Shown here one piece after another: positions 54,230 to 64,000 of a stretch of 64,000 bases of DNA; the first letter of the stretch is position 1; every line of letters starts with the position of its first letter. Origin of the DNA: Ancylobacter novellus (GTDB lineage Bacteria; Pseudomonadota; Alphaproteobacteria; Rhizobiales; Methylopilaceae). The position numbers were made by a program, and so were the translations under genes. Under the pieces are notes generated by a model that saw nothing but the letters and a program-made list of their open reading frames with translations, was not told where the DNA came from and ran no database searches. The DNA lies in NCBI GenBank assembly GCA_003241695.1, contig QFPN01000008.1, positions 248,001 to 312,000 of the forward strand. The letters are read 5' to 3'.

Positions 54230-55155
54230 GCCGCCGTAAGAAAGGTCTCGACATCTCCGGCTGGCTGATCCTCGACAAGCCGGTCGGGGTCACGTCCACC
54301 CACGCGGTCTCGAAAGCGCGCTGGCTTTATCAGGCCAAGAAGGCGGGCCATGCCGGCACGCTCGATCCGCTCGCGTCCGGCATCCTGCCGATCGCCTTCG
54401 GCGAGGCGACCAAGACCGTGCCCTTCGTGATGGACGGCGAGAAGGAATATCGCTTCGAGGTGCTGTGGGGCGTAGAGACGGATTCCGACGACGCCGAAGG
54501 CTCGCCCGTCGCGACCTCCGAGCGCCGGCCGACGCGCGAAGAGATCGAGGCCGCGCTGCCAGCCTTCCGCGGCTCGGTCACGCAGATCCCCCCCAAATTC
54601 TCGGCGCTGAAGATCGGCGGCGAGCGCGCCTACGATCTCGCGCGCGACGGCGAGGAGGTCGTGCTCGAGCCTCGCACCATCGAGGTGACCCGGCTCGAGC
54701 TCGTGGACATGCCGACCCCCGATCGCGCCGTGTTCGAATGCGAGTGCAGCAAGGGCACTTACGTCCGCGCCATCGCCCGCGACCTCGGTCGGGCGCTGGA
54801 GACGCGCGCGCACATCGTCGCGCTCCGCCGCACGGCGGTGGGCGCCTTCACCGAGGACGACGCGGTGTCGCTGGAGGAGCTTGAGCGCTTGCGGGCGGAT
54901 CCGTCTGCGGATAAGGACATCGCCCAAGCTCTCCTTCCTGTCGAGACGGCGCTGGACGACATCCCGGCGCTCGCCGTCAACAGGGCGGAAGCCGCACGGC
55001 TGCTCAACGGCCAGCCGGTGCTCCTGCGCGGACGGGACGCCCCGATGCATCGGGGTCCGGTCTCCGTGACGACCGACGGCGCGTTGATCGCGCTCGGCGA
55101 GATCGATCGCGGCGAGCTTCATCCCCGACGCATCTTCCATCTCGATCGGCCCTGA
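54226..55155 (+). CDS. truB: tRNA pseudouridine(55) synthase
   Basis: Makes pseudouridine 55 in the T loop of tRNAs. 309 residues. It has GWLILDKPVGVTSTHAVSKA, the catalytic aspartate in KAGHAGTLDPLASGILPIAFG, the RNA-clamp segment PPKFSALKIGGERAYDLAR and a C-terminal PUA-like part. The ATG at 54226 overlaps the rbfA stop (ATGA), so the pair is translationally coupled. rpsO follows 41 bases after its stop. Confidence 0.97.
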   Translation: MSRRKKGLDISGWLILDKPVGVTSTHAVSKARWLYQAKKAGHAGTLDPLASGILPIAFGEATKTVPFVMDGEKEYRFEVLWGVETDSDDAEGSPVATSERRPTREEIEAALPAFRGSVTQIPPKFSALKIGGERAYDLARDGEEVVLEPRTIEVTRLELVDMPTPDRAVFECECSKGTYVRAIARDLGRALETRAHIVALRRTAVGAFTEDDAVSLEELERLRADPSADKDIAQALLPVETALDDIPALAVNRAEAARLLNGQPVLLRGRDAPMHRGPVSVTTDGALIALGEIDRGELHPRRIFHLDRP

Positions 55156-55196
55156 GGGCCGTTCGGCCCTGCTATCCGATCGAACGAGAGAGACCG

Positions 55197-55466
55197 ATGT
55201 CGATCACCCCGGAACGCAAGAAAGAACTCGTCAGCCAGTACGCCGTCAAGGAAGGCGACACCGGCTCCCCCGAAGTGCAGGTCGCGATCCTGACCGAGCG
55301 CATCACCAATCTGACGCAGCACTTCAAGTCCCACGCGAAGGACAACCATTCGCGCCGCGGCCTGCTGAAGCTCGTCAGCCAGCGCCGGTCGCTGCTCGAC
55401 TACGTGAAGCGTGACGACCAGGCGCGCTACCAGACCCTGATCGAGCGTCTCGGCATCCGCCGCTGA
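55197..55466 (+). CDS. rpsO: 30S ribosomal protein S15
   Basis: Primary 16S rRNA-binding protein of the platform. 89 residues, fully canonical: SITPERKKELVSQYAVKEGD, TGSPEVQVAILTERI, and HSRRGLLKLVSQRRSLLDYV. It lies between truB and pnp, as in most proteobacteria. An inverted-repeat element follows and separates it from pnp. Confidence 0.98.
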   Translation: MSITPERKKELVSQYAVKEGDTGSPEVQVAILTERITNLTQHFKSHAKDNHSRRGLLKLVSQRRSLLDYVKRDDQARYQTLIERLGIRR

Positions 55467-55487
55467 CGTTTCTCGAGGGCGCGTAAG

Positions 55488-55611
55488 CCCCCTCACCCGC
55501 CGCGGCTTCGCCGCGTCGACCTCTCCCCACCGGGGAGAGGTTTAAGGCGGCGCCCCTTTCTTCACCTCTCCCCAGCGGGGAGAGGTCGGCCCAAAGGGCC
55601 GGGTGAGGGGG
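55488..55611. repeat. Nested inverted-repeat element between rpsO and pnp
   Basis: The ends CCCCCTCACCC (55488-55498) and GGGTGAGGGGG (55601-55611) are perfect 11-bp inverted repeats. Inside are two similar hairpins, ACCTCTCCCC with GGGGAGAGGT at 55519-55541 and again at 55564-55586. It is a small non-coding palindromic element of a kind common between genes in alphaproteobacteria and probably acts as a transcript barrier or processing site between rpsO and pnp. Confidence 0.8.
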
Positions 55612-55724
55612 CCTCGACCGAATTATGAAGACGGACGTCGGCGCAATGGGGCGCCGCCGTCACTCCAGATGAAGGGACCCGGGACGCCATCGGGCCCGAA
55701 CGTCATGGGGCAGGATCGCAGGAC

Positions 55725-55757
55725 GCTTTCGAACCGAAACGGTTCGACCTTGAAAGC
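55725..55757 (+). promoter_or_regulatory. Hairpin in the pnp leader
   Basis: CGAACCG (55730-55736) pairs with CGGTTCG (55740-55746) around an AAA loop, and GCTTTC (55725-55730) with GAAAGC (55752-55757) extends the stem after a small internal loop. It lies about 80 bases upstream of the pnp start. In enterobacteria a leader stem-loop cut by RNase III underlies pnp autocontrol; a similar role here is inference only. Confidence 0.4.
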
Positions 55758-55838
55758 GCCCCGCCGTCTTGCCCGTGGCGTCAAGCGTAAAGCCCGACGG
55801 CCTCCTTCGGTCCCGATGACCGCAAGGACAAAAGACGC

Positions 55839-58046
55839 ATGTTTGAAATTCATCGCGAAACCATCGAATGGGCCGGCCGCACGCTGACCTTCGAAACCGG
55901 CCGCATGGCCCGCCAAGCCGACGGCTCCGTGCTCGTCACCTATGGCGACACCACCGTGCTCGCGACCGCCGTGTCGGCGAAGTCGCCCAAGGCCGGCGTC
56001 GACTTCTTCCCGCTCACCGTCAACTACACCGAGAAGTACTACGCGGCCGGCCGCATCCCGGGCGGCTACTTCAAGCGTGAGCGCGGCCCCACCGAAAAGG
56101 ACACGCTGACCTCGCGCCTGATCGACCGGCCGATCCGTCCGCTGTTCGCCGACGGCTACAAGAACGAGACCCAAGTCGTCGTCACCGTTCTCTCGTACGA
56201 CCTCGAGAACGATCCCGACATTCTCGGCATGATCGGCGCGTCCGCCGCGCTGACGCTTTCGGGCGTGCCCTTCATGGGCCCGATCGGCGGCGCGCGCGTC
56301 GGCTACATCGACGGCGACTACGTGCTGAACCCGGTCGCCGATCGCATGTCGTCCTCCGACCTCGACCTCGTCGTGGCCGGCACGCAGGACGCGGTGCTGA
56401 TGGTCGAGTCGGAAGCTAAGGAGCTGTCCGAAGAGGTCATGCTCGGCGCCGTGATGTTCGGCCATAAGGGCTTCCAGCCGGTGATCGAGGCGATCATTCG
56501 TCTCGCCGAGAAGGCCGCCAAGGAGCCGCGCGACCACACTCCGGCCGACACCTCGGAGCTCGAGGAGAAGCTGAAGGGGCTGGTCGAGGCCGACCTTCGC
56601 GCCGCCTACAAGATCAAGGCCAAGACCGAGCGCCAGAACGCCGTCTCCGCCGCCAAGAAGAAGGCCCAGGAAGCGCTTTCGGGCGAGGGCGTCGAGAACC
56701 CCGTCGATCCGATCAAGCTCGGCGGCGTGTTCAAGGAGCTCGAGGCCAAGATCGTCCGCTGGGGCATTCTGGACGACAAGATCCGCATCGACGGCCGCGA
56801 CCTGACCACCGTCCGTCCGATCCTCGCGGAAGTCGGCGTGCTGCCCCGCACCCACGGCTCGGCGGTGTTCACCCGCGGCGAGACGCAGGCGCTGGTCGTC
56901 GCCACCCTCGGCACCGGCGAGGACGAGCAGTTCATCGACGCGCTCGGCGGCACCTACAAGGAGCGCTTCCTGCTCCATTACAACTTCCCGCCCTACTCCG
57001 TGGGCGAAACCGGCCGCATGGGCGCTCCGGGCCGTCGTGAAGTCGGCCACGGCAAGCTCGCCTGGCGCGCCGTTCACCCGATGCTGCCGAAGGCGGACGA
57101 GTTCCCCTACACGATCCGCATCGTGTCGGAGATCACCGAGTCCAACGGCTCCTCGTCGATGGCGTCGGTGTGCGGCGCCTCGCTCTCGGCCATGGACGCG
57201 GGCGTTCCGCTGAAGCGGCCGGTGGCGGGCATCGCCATGGGCCTGATCCTCGAAGGCGAGAAGTTCGCGGTCCTCTCCGACATCCTCGGCGACGAGGATC
57301 ACCTCGGCGACATGGACTTCAAGGTCGCGGGCACCGAGGAAGGCGTCACCGCCCTCCAGATGGACATCAAGATCGCCGGCATCACCGAGGAGATCATGAA
57401 GGTCGCCCTCGGCCAGGCGAAGGATGGGCGTCTGCACATCCTCGGCGAAATGGCGAACGCCATCACGGCCGGCCGCGCGGAGCTCGGCGAATACGCGCCG
57501 CGCATCGAGGTCATCAAGATCCCGACCGACAAGATCCGCGAAGTGATCGGCACCGGTGGCAAGGTCATCCGCGAAATCGTGGAGAAGACGGGCGCCAAGG
57601 TGAACGTCGAGGACGACGGCACGGTCAAGGTCGCGTCCAGCGACGGCAAGGCCATCACGGCCGCGCTCAACTGGATCAAGTCGATCGCGTCCGATCCGGA
57701 AGTCGGCGTCGTCTATGACGGCACTGTCGTGAAGGTCGTCGAGTTTGGCGCCTTCGTGAACTTCTTCGGCGCCAAGGACGGCCTCGTGCACGTCTCCCAG
57801 ATCTCCCAGGAGCGTGTCGCCAAGGTCTCGGACGTCCTCAAGGAGGGCGACAAGGTCAAGGTGAAGCTCATGGGCTTCGACGACCGCGGCAAGACCCGGC
57901 TCTCGATGAAGGTCGTCGACCAGCAGACCGGCGAGGATCTCGATCCGGCCGGCGAGCAGAACGACCAGGGCGGCGGCGAAGGCGCCGGCCGTCGCGACCG
58001 CGGCGATCGCGGTCCCCGTCGGCGCCGCGAGGAAGCGGCGGAGTGA
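55839..58046 (+). CDS. pnp: Polyribonucleotide nucleotidyltransferase (PNPase)
   Basis: 3'-to-5' phosphorolytic RNA decay. 735 residues: a first RNase PH-like domain (VLVTYGDTTVLATAVSAKS, FKRERGPTEKDTLTSRLIDR), a helical linker, and a second, catalytic RNase PH-like domain (SSMASVCGASLSAMDAGVPL). A KH domain follows near residue 560 (VIGTGGKVIREIVEKTGAKV), then S1 (GTVVKVVEFGAFVNFFGAKD) and a short Gly/Arg-rich tail. It ends the rimP-pnp translation and RNA-metabolism region and is followed by a strong terminator. Confidence 0.98.
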   Translation: MFEIHRETIEWAGRTLTFETGRMARQADGSVLVTYGDTTVLATAVSAKSPKAGVDFFPLTVNYTEKYYAAGRIPGGYFKRERGPTEKDTLTSRLIDRPIRPLFADGYKNETQVVVTVLSYDLENDPDILGMIGASAALTLSGVPFMGPIGGARVGYIDGDYVLNPVADRMSSSDLDLVVAGTQDAVLMVESEAKELSEEVMLGAVMFGHKGFQPVIEAIIRLAEKAAKEPRDHTPADTSELEEKLKGLVEADLRAAYKIKAKTERQNAVSAAKKKAQEALSGEGVENPVDPIKLGGVFKELEAKIVRWGILDDKIRIDGRDLTTVRPILAEVGVLPRTHGSAVFTRGETQALVVATLGTGEDEQFIDALGGTYKERFLLHYNFPPYSVGETGRMGAPGRREVGHGKLAWRAVHPMLPKADEFPYTIRIVSEITESNGSSSMASVCGASLSAMDAGVPLKRPVAGIAMGLILEGEKFAVLSDILGDEDHLGDMDFKVAGTEEGVTALQMDIKIAGITEEIMKVALGQAKDGRLHILGEMANAITAGRAELGEYAPRIEVIKIPTDKIREVIGTGGKVIREIVEKTGAKVNVEDDGTVKVASSDGKAITAALNWIKSIASDPEVGVVYDGTVVKVVEFGAFVNFFGAKDGLVHVSQISQERVAKVSDVLKEGDKVKVKLMGFDDRGKTRLSMKVVDQQTGEDLDPAGEQNDQGGGEGAGRRDRGDRGPRRRREEAAE

Positions 58047-58105
58047 ATCTTTCGGGTAAACCCCGGTAAAATCGGGGTACATTCCGGTCAAAGTTGAACT
58101 CATGG

Positions 58106-58133
58106 AAGGCGGCCGAAAGGCCGCCTTCTTCGT
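58106..58133 (+). terminator. Terminator after pnp
   Basis: AAGGCGGCC (58106-58114), loop GAAA, GGCCGCCTT (58119-58127), then CTTCGTTT. A smaller hairpin ACCCCG...CGGGGT (58060-58078) precedes it. Confidence 0.85.
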
Positions 58134-58253
58134 TTCGGGACCGGACGAGGCCTCGGGCGAAAATCGGCGGCCTGAAATGTCGGCTGGAAGCGCCTCCGGC
58201 CGTCCTTCGGGGCGACGGCCGACTTTCCCGACCGCCCGACGAAGGAGGACGCG

Positions 58254-58748
58254 ATGCGCTTCATGATCATCCGCAAGGCGACGCCCGAAAGCGAATCCGA
58301 GAACGACGCCGCACCCTCCGCCGCGCTCATGGAGGCGATGGCGGCCTACAATCTCGAAATGATCAAGGCCGGCGTCTTCGTCGGCGGCGACGGCCTGCAG
58401 CCGAGCGCCAAGGGGGCGCGGGTCACGATCTCGCGCGACGGGGCGAAGCCCGTTGTGATCGACGGGCCGTTCGCGGAGACCAAGGAGCTCGTCGCCGGCT
58501 TCACCATGATCCAGGTCGCCTCGCGAGAGGAGGCGATCGACTGGGCGAGGCGTTGGCCGAAGGAGGACGGGCCGGTGACGCTCGAGATCCGGCAGGTCTA
58601 TGAGTTCTCGGATTTCGAGACGCCCTCGGACGCGCCGCTTGAAAAGTGGGCCGAGATGGAGAAGGCGTTCAAGGCGCTCGATCCGAAACGCTCAGGCCGA
58701 GCTTTCCGCGGCGAAAAGCGCTCTACAGCGCCGCGTCGGAAGCGCTAG
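58254..58748 (+). CDS. YciI-family (DGPF) protein
   Basis: 164 residues with MRFMIIRKATPESESE at the start, the typical IDGPFAETKELVAGFTMIQV core and EEAIDWARRWPK. The family adopts a ferredoxin-like fold with a His/Asp pair; members of the DGPF group are often found with sigma factors and have no proven function. A C-terminal Lys/Arg-rich tail of about 20 residues is unusual. GGAGGAC lies just upstream of the ATG. No sigma factor gene is next to it. Confidence 0.85.
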   Translation: MRFMIIRKATPESESENDAAPSAALMEAMAAYNLEMIKAGVFVGGDGLQPSAKGARVTISRDGAKPVVIDGPFAETKELVAGFTMIQVASREEAIDWARRWPKEDGPVTLEIRQVYEFSDFETPSDAPLEKWAEMEKAFKALDPKRSGRAFRGEKRSTAPRRKR

Positions 58749-58809
58749 GTAGGGCGCGGGCGGTCCGAGGAGGCCGCCGTCGCCATTTCCCGTGCGGAGA
58801 CCTCACGCC

Positions 58810-59595
58810 ATGAGCCTCAAGGGCAAGACCGCCGTCGTCACCGGCTCGACCAGCGGCATCGGCCTCGCGATCGCGCGCGGCCTCGCAGGCGACGGCGCGA
58901 ACGTCGTGCTGAACGGCTTCGGCGACGCCGGGGCCATCGAGGCCGCGCGCGCGGCGATCGAGAGCGAGTTCGGGGTCAAGGCGGTCCATTCTCCGGCCGA
59001 CATGACGAAGCCCGACGAGATCGAGGCCATGGCGGCCTTCGCGGTCGAGACCTTCGGCTCGCTCGACGTGCTGGTGAACAACGCCGGCGTCCAGTTCGTG
59101 TCGCCGGTCGAGGAGTTCCCGAACGAGAAGTGGGACCTGATCATCGCGCTCAACCTCTCCTCCGTGTTCCACGGCATGAAGGCGGCGATTCCGCACATGA
59201 AGAAGGCGGGCTGGGGCCGCATTATCTCGACCGCCTCGGCGCATTCGATCGTGGCCTCGCCGTTCAAGTCGGCCTATGTCGCGGCGAAGCACGGCGTCGT
59301 CGGCCTCACCAAGACGGCGGCGCTCGAGCTCGCGACCGACGGGATCACCGTCAACGCGATCTCTCCCGGCTATGTCTGGACGCCGCTCGTCGAGGCGCAG
59401 ATCCCCGACACGATGAAGGCGCGCGGCCTCACCAAGGAGCAGGTGATCAACGACGTTCTGCTCGACGCCCAGCCGACCAAGAAGTTCGTGACCGTCGACC
59501 AGGTGGCCGCGCTCGCCGTCTTCCTGTGCTCGGACGCCGCCTCGAACATCACCGGCGCGAACATCTCGATGGACGGCGGCTGGACGGCGAAGTGA
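58810..59595 (+). CDS. bdhA: 3-hydroxybutyrate dehydrogenase
   Basis: NAD-dependent interconversion of (R)-3-hydroxybutyrate and acetoacetate. 261 residues of the short-chain dehydrogenase family: the TGSTSGIGLAIARGLAGDG glycine motif, NNAGVQFVSPVEEFPNEKWD, the catalytic serine in STASAHS, and the Tyr/Lys pair in SAYVAAKHGVVGLTK. The substrate-loop segment WTPLVEAQIPDTMK is typical of PHB-linked enzymes. The acetoacetate produced can be activated by the acetoacetyl-CoA synthetase encoded at 14-16 kb. Confidence 0.94.
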   Translation: MSLKGKTAVVTGSTSGIGLAIARGLAGDGANVVLNGFGDAGAIEAARAAIESEFGVKAVHSPADMTKPDEIEAMAAFAVETFGSLDVLVNNAGVQFVSPVEEFPNEKWDLIIALNLSSVFHGMKAAIPHMKKAGWGRIISTASAHSIVASPFKSAYVAAKHGVVGLTKTAALELATDGITVNAISPGYVWTPLVEAQIPDTMKARGLTKEQVINDVLLDAQPTKKFVTVDQVAALAVFLCSDAASNITGANISMDGGWTAK

Positions 59596-59628
59596 CGGCG
59601 CTAAAGGCGCTCGTCCGATTTAAGGGGT

Positions 59629-59721
59629 CGTCATCCCCCGGCTTGTCCGGAGGATCCATGCCGGACGACGCAACGCGGCTTTGCGGAACGATGGATGCCC
59701 CGGACAAGCCGGGGCATGACG
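59629..59721. repeat. Dispersed palindromic element, copy 2 (31-bp terminal inverted repeats)
   Basis: The left arm at 59629-59659 begins CGTCATCCCCCGGCTTGTCC, and the right arm at 59691-59721 ends CCGGGGCATGACG. A 31-bp core lies between. It is the same element as at 5983-6077 but inverted: the arm with GCCCC is here on the right and there on the left. It lies between convergent bdhA and the copper ATPase gene and would end both transcripts with a hairpin. Confidence 0.85.
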
Positions 59722-59749
59722 GCGTGTTTCCGAGCGAACCGATTTCTGT

Positions 59750-62119
<2,370 letters not shown>

Positions 62120-62151
62120 GAGGCGCTCCTTCGCATGTCGACCGTCGAGAT

Positions 62152-62168
62152 ATACCCCTACAGGGTAT
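62152..62168. promoter_or_regulatory. CsoR-like operator of the copper ATPase gene
   Basis: ATACCC-CTACA-GGGTAT is an inverted repeat that matches the known pattern of CsoR-family copper sensors (ATACCCTA...GGGTAT type). It lies 33 bases upstream of the ATPase ATG, where a bound repressor would cover the promoter. No csoR gene is in the window. Confidence 0.65.
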
Positions 62169-62273
62169 GAATGCAAGGACGGGACGCGCCCTCGTCCTGT
62201 GCGGCCTTTTCCTGAGAACGAAGCGTTTTATGTTTCTTTTCAACGCCGTCTCGGGCGAAGCGGGCGAGGCGCC

Positions 62274-64000
62274 ATGACTGAGCCGTCCGACTGCAGCACA
62301 GCTTACGCGCGCTTCGCCGCGTCGCTCACGCCGCGTGGACCTCTCCGCCGGGCGATAACCGCCGCGACGCGGCGCCCCGAGCCCGACTGTGTCTCGGCGC
62401 TTCTGGACCTCGCCGAACCCGGCCCCGACGAAGCCGCGTCCGCGGACCGCCTCGCCCGCCGGCTGGGGGAGGGATTGAGGGCGCGAGGCGACGCGAGCGC
62501 GGTCGAGGCGCTGATGCGCGAATACGCGCTGTCGAGCGAGGAGGGAGTCGCGCTGATGTGCCTCGCCGAGGCGCTGCTGCGCACGCCCGACGACGCGACG
62601 CGCGACGCCCTCATCCGCGACAAGATCGCGACGCGGGACTGGCGCGGCCATCTCGGCCACAGCCCCTCGCTGTTCGTGAACGCGGCGACATGGGGCCTGC
62701 TGGTCACCGGCCGGCTCGCCGCGACCGCAAGCGAGACCGGTCTCGCCGCCGCGCTCGGGCGCCTGATCGCGCAGGGCGGCGAGCCCCTGCTCCGCGCCGG
62801 CGTCGACCTCGCCATGCGCCTGCTCGGCCGGCATTTCGTGGCGGGCCGGACGATCGAGGAGGCGATCGAGAACGCCCGCGCCTCGGAAGCCAAAGGGTTC
62901 CGGCATTCCTTCGACATGCTCGGCGAGGCGGCGACGACCGCGGAGGACGCCGCCCGCTTCATGGCCGCCTATGAGGGCGCGATCGCGGCCATCGGCCGGG
63001 AGTCCGCGGGGCGCGGCCCCGTCGCGGGGCCGGGCGTCTCGATCAAGCTGTCGGCGCTCCATCCGCGCTACGCCCGCGCGAAGCGCGAGCGCGTCATGGC
63101 GGAGCTGCTGCCGCGCGCCGCGCGGCTCGCGGCGCTGGCGAAGGAGGCCGGGATCGGCCTCAACGTCGACGCCGAGGAGGCCGACCGGCTCGAGATCTCG
63201 CTCGACCTGTTCGAGGCGCTCGCGTTCGATCCGCGCCTCGCGGGCTGGAACGGGCTCGGCTTCGTGCTGCAGTCCTACGGCAGGCGCGCCGCGCCCGTCG
63301 TCGACTGGCTCGTCGACCTCGCCCAGCGGTCGAAGCGCCGGCTCGCGGTGCGGCTGGTGAAGGGCGCCTACTGGGACGGCGAGATCAAGCGCGCGCAGGT
63401 CGACGGGGCCGAGGACTTTCCCGTCTTCACGCGCAAGCTCCACACCGACGTCGCCTTCCTGGCCTGCGCCCGAAAGCTGCTGGCGGCGCCCGACGCGGTG
63501 TTTCCGCAGTTCGCGACCCACAACGCGCGGACGCTCGCAGCCGTCGCGGCCATGGGCGCCGGGGCCGGCCCCGACGCCTTCGAGTTCCAGTGCCTGCACG
63601 GCATGGGCGAGCCGCTCTACGAACTCGCCGCGCAGGAAGGTCTCGAGCGGCCGTGCCGCATCTACGCGCCGGTCGGCGACCACGAGACGCTGCTGGCCTA
63701 TCTGGTGCGGCGGCTGATCGAGAACGGAGCCAACGCCTCCTTCGTGAACCGCGTGACCGATCCGGACGTACCGGTCGAGACGCTGATCGCCGATCCGGTC
63801 GCGGCCGTCCGCGCCGACCCGCGGCCGGGCGCGCCCAACGCGGCGATCCGGAGCCCGCGCCTGCTCTACGGCCCGGCGCGACCGAACGCGCGCGGCCTCG
63901 ACCTCGCCGACGAGGATCGCCTCGCCGAACTCGCGCGCGCCTTGCGCGAGAGCGCGGGACGCCGCTGGGAGGCGGCGCCGGCGGGCGACGATCGGAGCGG
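62274..64000 (+). CDS. putA: Bifunctional proline dehydrogenase / P5C dehydrogenase (partial, C-terminus beyond right edge)
   Basis: Oxidises proline to pyrroline-5-carboxylate with FAD, then to glutamate with NAD. 575 residues are visible. The N-terminal ribbon-helix-helix DNA-binding domain of regulator-type PutA is absent; the protein begins with the alpha arm. The PRODH barrel is seen in PGVSIKLSALHPRYARAKR, GLGFVLQSYGRRAAPVVDWL, RLVKGAYWDGEIKRAQVDG and FATHNARTLAAVAAMGAG, with FECQCLHGMGEPLY-like residues near the flavin. The aldehyde dehydrogenase half lies past the window. It is divergent from the copper ATPase gene. Upstream, 62120-62273 shows no clear promoter. Confidence 0.92.
   Translation, partial: MTEPSDCSTAYARFAASLTPRGPLRRAITAATRRPEPDCVSALLDLAEPGPDEAASADRLARRLGEGLRARGDASAVEALMREYALSSEEGVALMCLAEALLRTPDDATRDALIRDKIATRDWRGHLGHSPSLFVNAATWGLLVTGRLAATASETGLAAALGRLIAQGGEPLLRAGVDLAMRLLGRHFVAGRTIEEAIENARASEAKGFRHSFDMLGEAATTAEDAARFMAAYEGAIAAIGRESAGRGPVAGPGVSIKLSALHPRYARAKRERVMAELLPRAARLAALAKEAGIGLNVDAEEADRLEISLDLFEALAFDPRLAGWNGLGFVLQSYGRRAAPVVDWLVDLAQRSKRRLAVRLVKGAYWDGEIKRAQVDGAEDFPVFTRKLHTDVAFLACARKLLAAPDAVFPQFATHNARTLAAVAAMGAGAGPDAFEFQCLHGMGEPLYELAAQEGLERPCRIYAPVGDHETLLAYLVRRLIENGANASFVNRVTDPDVPVETLIADPVAAVRADPRPGAPNAAIRSPRLLYGPARPNARGLDLADEDRLAELARALRESAGRRWEAAPAGDDRS

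Noticed and set aside
55603..55887. A 94-codon frame in the pnp leader
   Set aside because: It overlaps the pnp start and the inverted-repeat element and encodes only Arg/Pro-rich sequence, so it is a chance frame.
62230..62277. A 15-codon open frame (MFLFNAVSGEAGEAP) whose TGA overlaps the putA ATG
   Set aside because: It could be a leader peptide, but it has no good ribosome-binding site and no proline-rich run that would suggest proline-sensing attenuation.

Overview
This is a GC-rich chromosomal window from an alphaproteobacterium, most likely of the order Hyphomicrobiales (Rhizobiales). That placement rests on conserved gene blocks: murA-DUF2948-hisD-UPF0262-phosphatase-infA-maf-yacG, htpX-rsmB-heparinase-purH, gpsA-tsaD divergent from hemC-hemD-mic60-hemY, leuS-lptE, and rimP-nusA-rnpM-infB-rbfA-truB-rpsO-pnp. 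I cannot name a genus. No rRNA, CRISPR array, intact insertion sequence or prophage was seen. There is one tRNA gene, tRNA-Thr(CGT).

Layout. 1-3.6 kb: a sigma-54 activator of the AcoR type, cut by the left edge, divergent from an acetaldehyde dehydrogenase gene that has a sigma-54 promoter and an upstream palindromic activator site. 3.65-4.57 kb: two truncated genes, lysR and an aldo/keto reductase, joined head to head by an apparent deletion. 4.65-11.4 kb: the murA to yacG housekeeping block, interrupted by a GT-C-like membrane protein. 11.4-19 kb: sulfotransferase, AsmA protein, acetoacetyl-CoA synthetase, nicotinate phosphoribosyltransferase, an orphan Imm8-like immunity gene, a YbjQ protein and an SGNH hydrolase. 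19.2-25.6 kb: purH, heparinase, rsmB and htpX on the minus strand, with a lower-GC small gene inserted on the opposite strand. 25.7-31.7 kb: a more accessory stretch with a DUF1674 protein, an extensin-like protein, two related small secreted proteins, an L,D-transpeptidase, an unrecognised 218-residue protein, acetyl-CoA synthetase and a decayed antitoxin. 31.7-41.6 kb: methyltransferase, EVE protein, gpsA/tsaD, the haem cluster, tRNA-Thr and a TerB-like protein. 41.6-43.3 kb: a non-coding stretch with a second sigma-54 promoter, then yggS and a vapBC pair. 43.5-47.6 kb: leuS-lptE, a DHFR-like gene and a GlcG/HbpS-like gene. 47.7-58.1 kb: the rimP to pnp translation and RNA-processing operon. 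58.2-64 kb: a YciI protein, 3-hydroxybutyrate dehydrogenase, a copper-type P1B ATPase with a CsoR-like operator, and putA, cut by the right edge.

How genes fit together. Acetaldehyde dehydrogenase makes acetate, acetyl-CoA synthetase activates it, and 3-hydroxybutyrate dehydrogenase with acetoacetyl-CoA synthetase would return stored hydroxybutyrate to CoA metabolism. hemC, hemD and hemY serve tetrapyrrole and haem synthesis.

The most interesting signal is regulatory. The palindrome TCGCA-N3-TGCGA, which lies between the sigma-54 activator and the aldehyde dehydrogenase, recurs twice near 41.65 kb. There it precedes a second good -24/-12 promoter that points into about 160 bases with no recognisable gene but a strong hairpin. 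This suggests a distal target of the same activator, possibly a small RNA or the promoter of a lost gene. Other points are apparent non-ATG starts (rimP, an extensin-like gene, a decayed antitoxin), two copies of a 31-bp inverted-repeat element in opposite orientations, and an orphan immunity gene.
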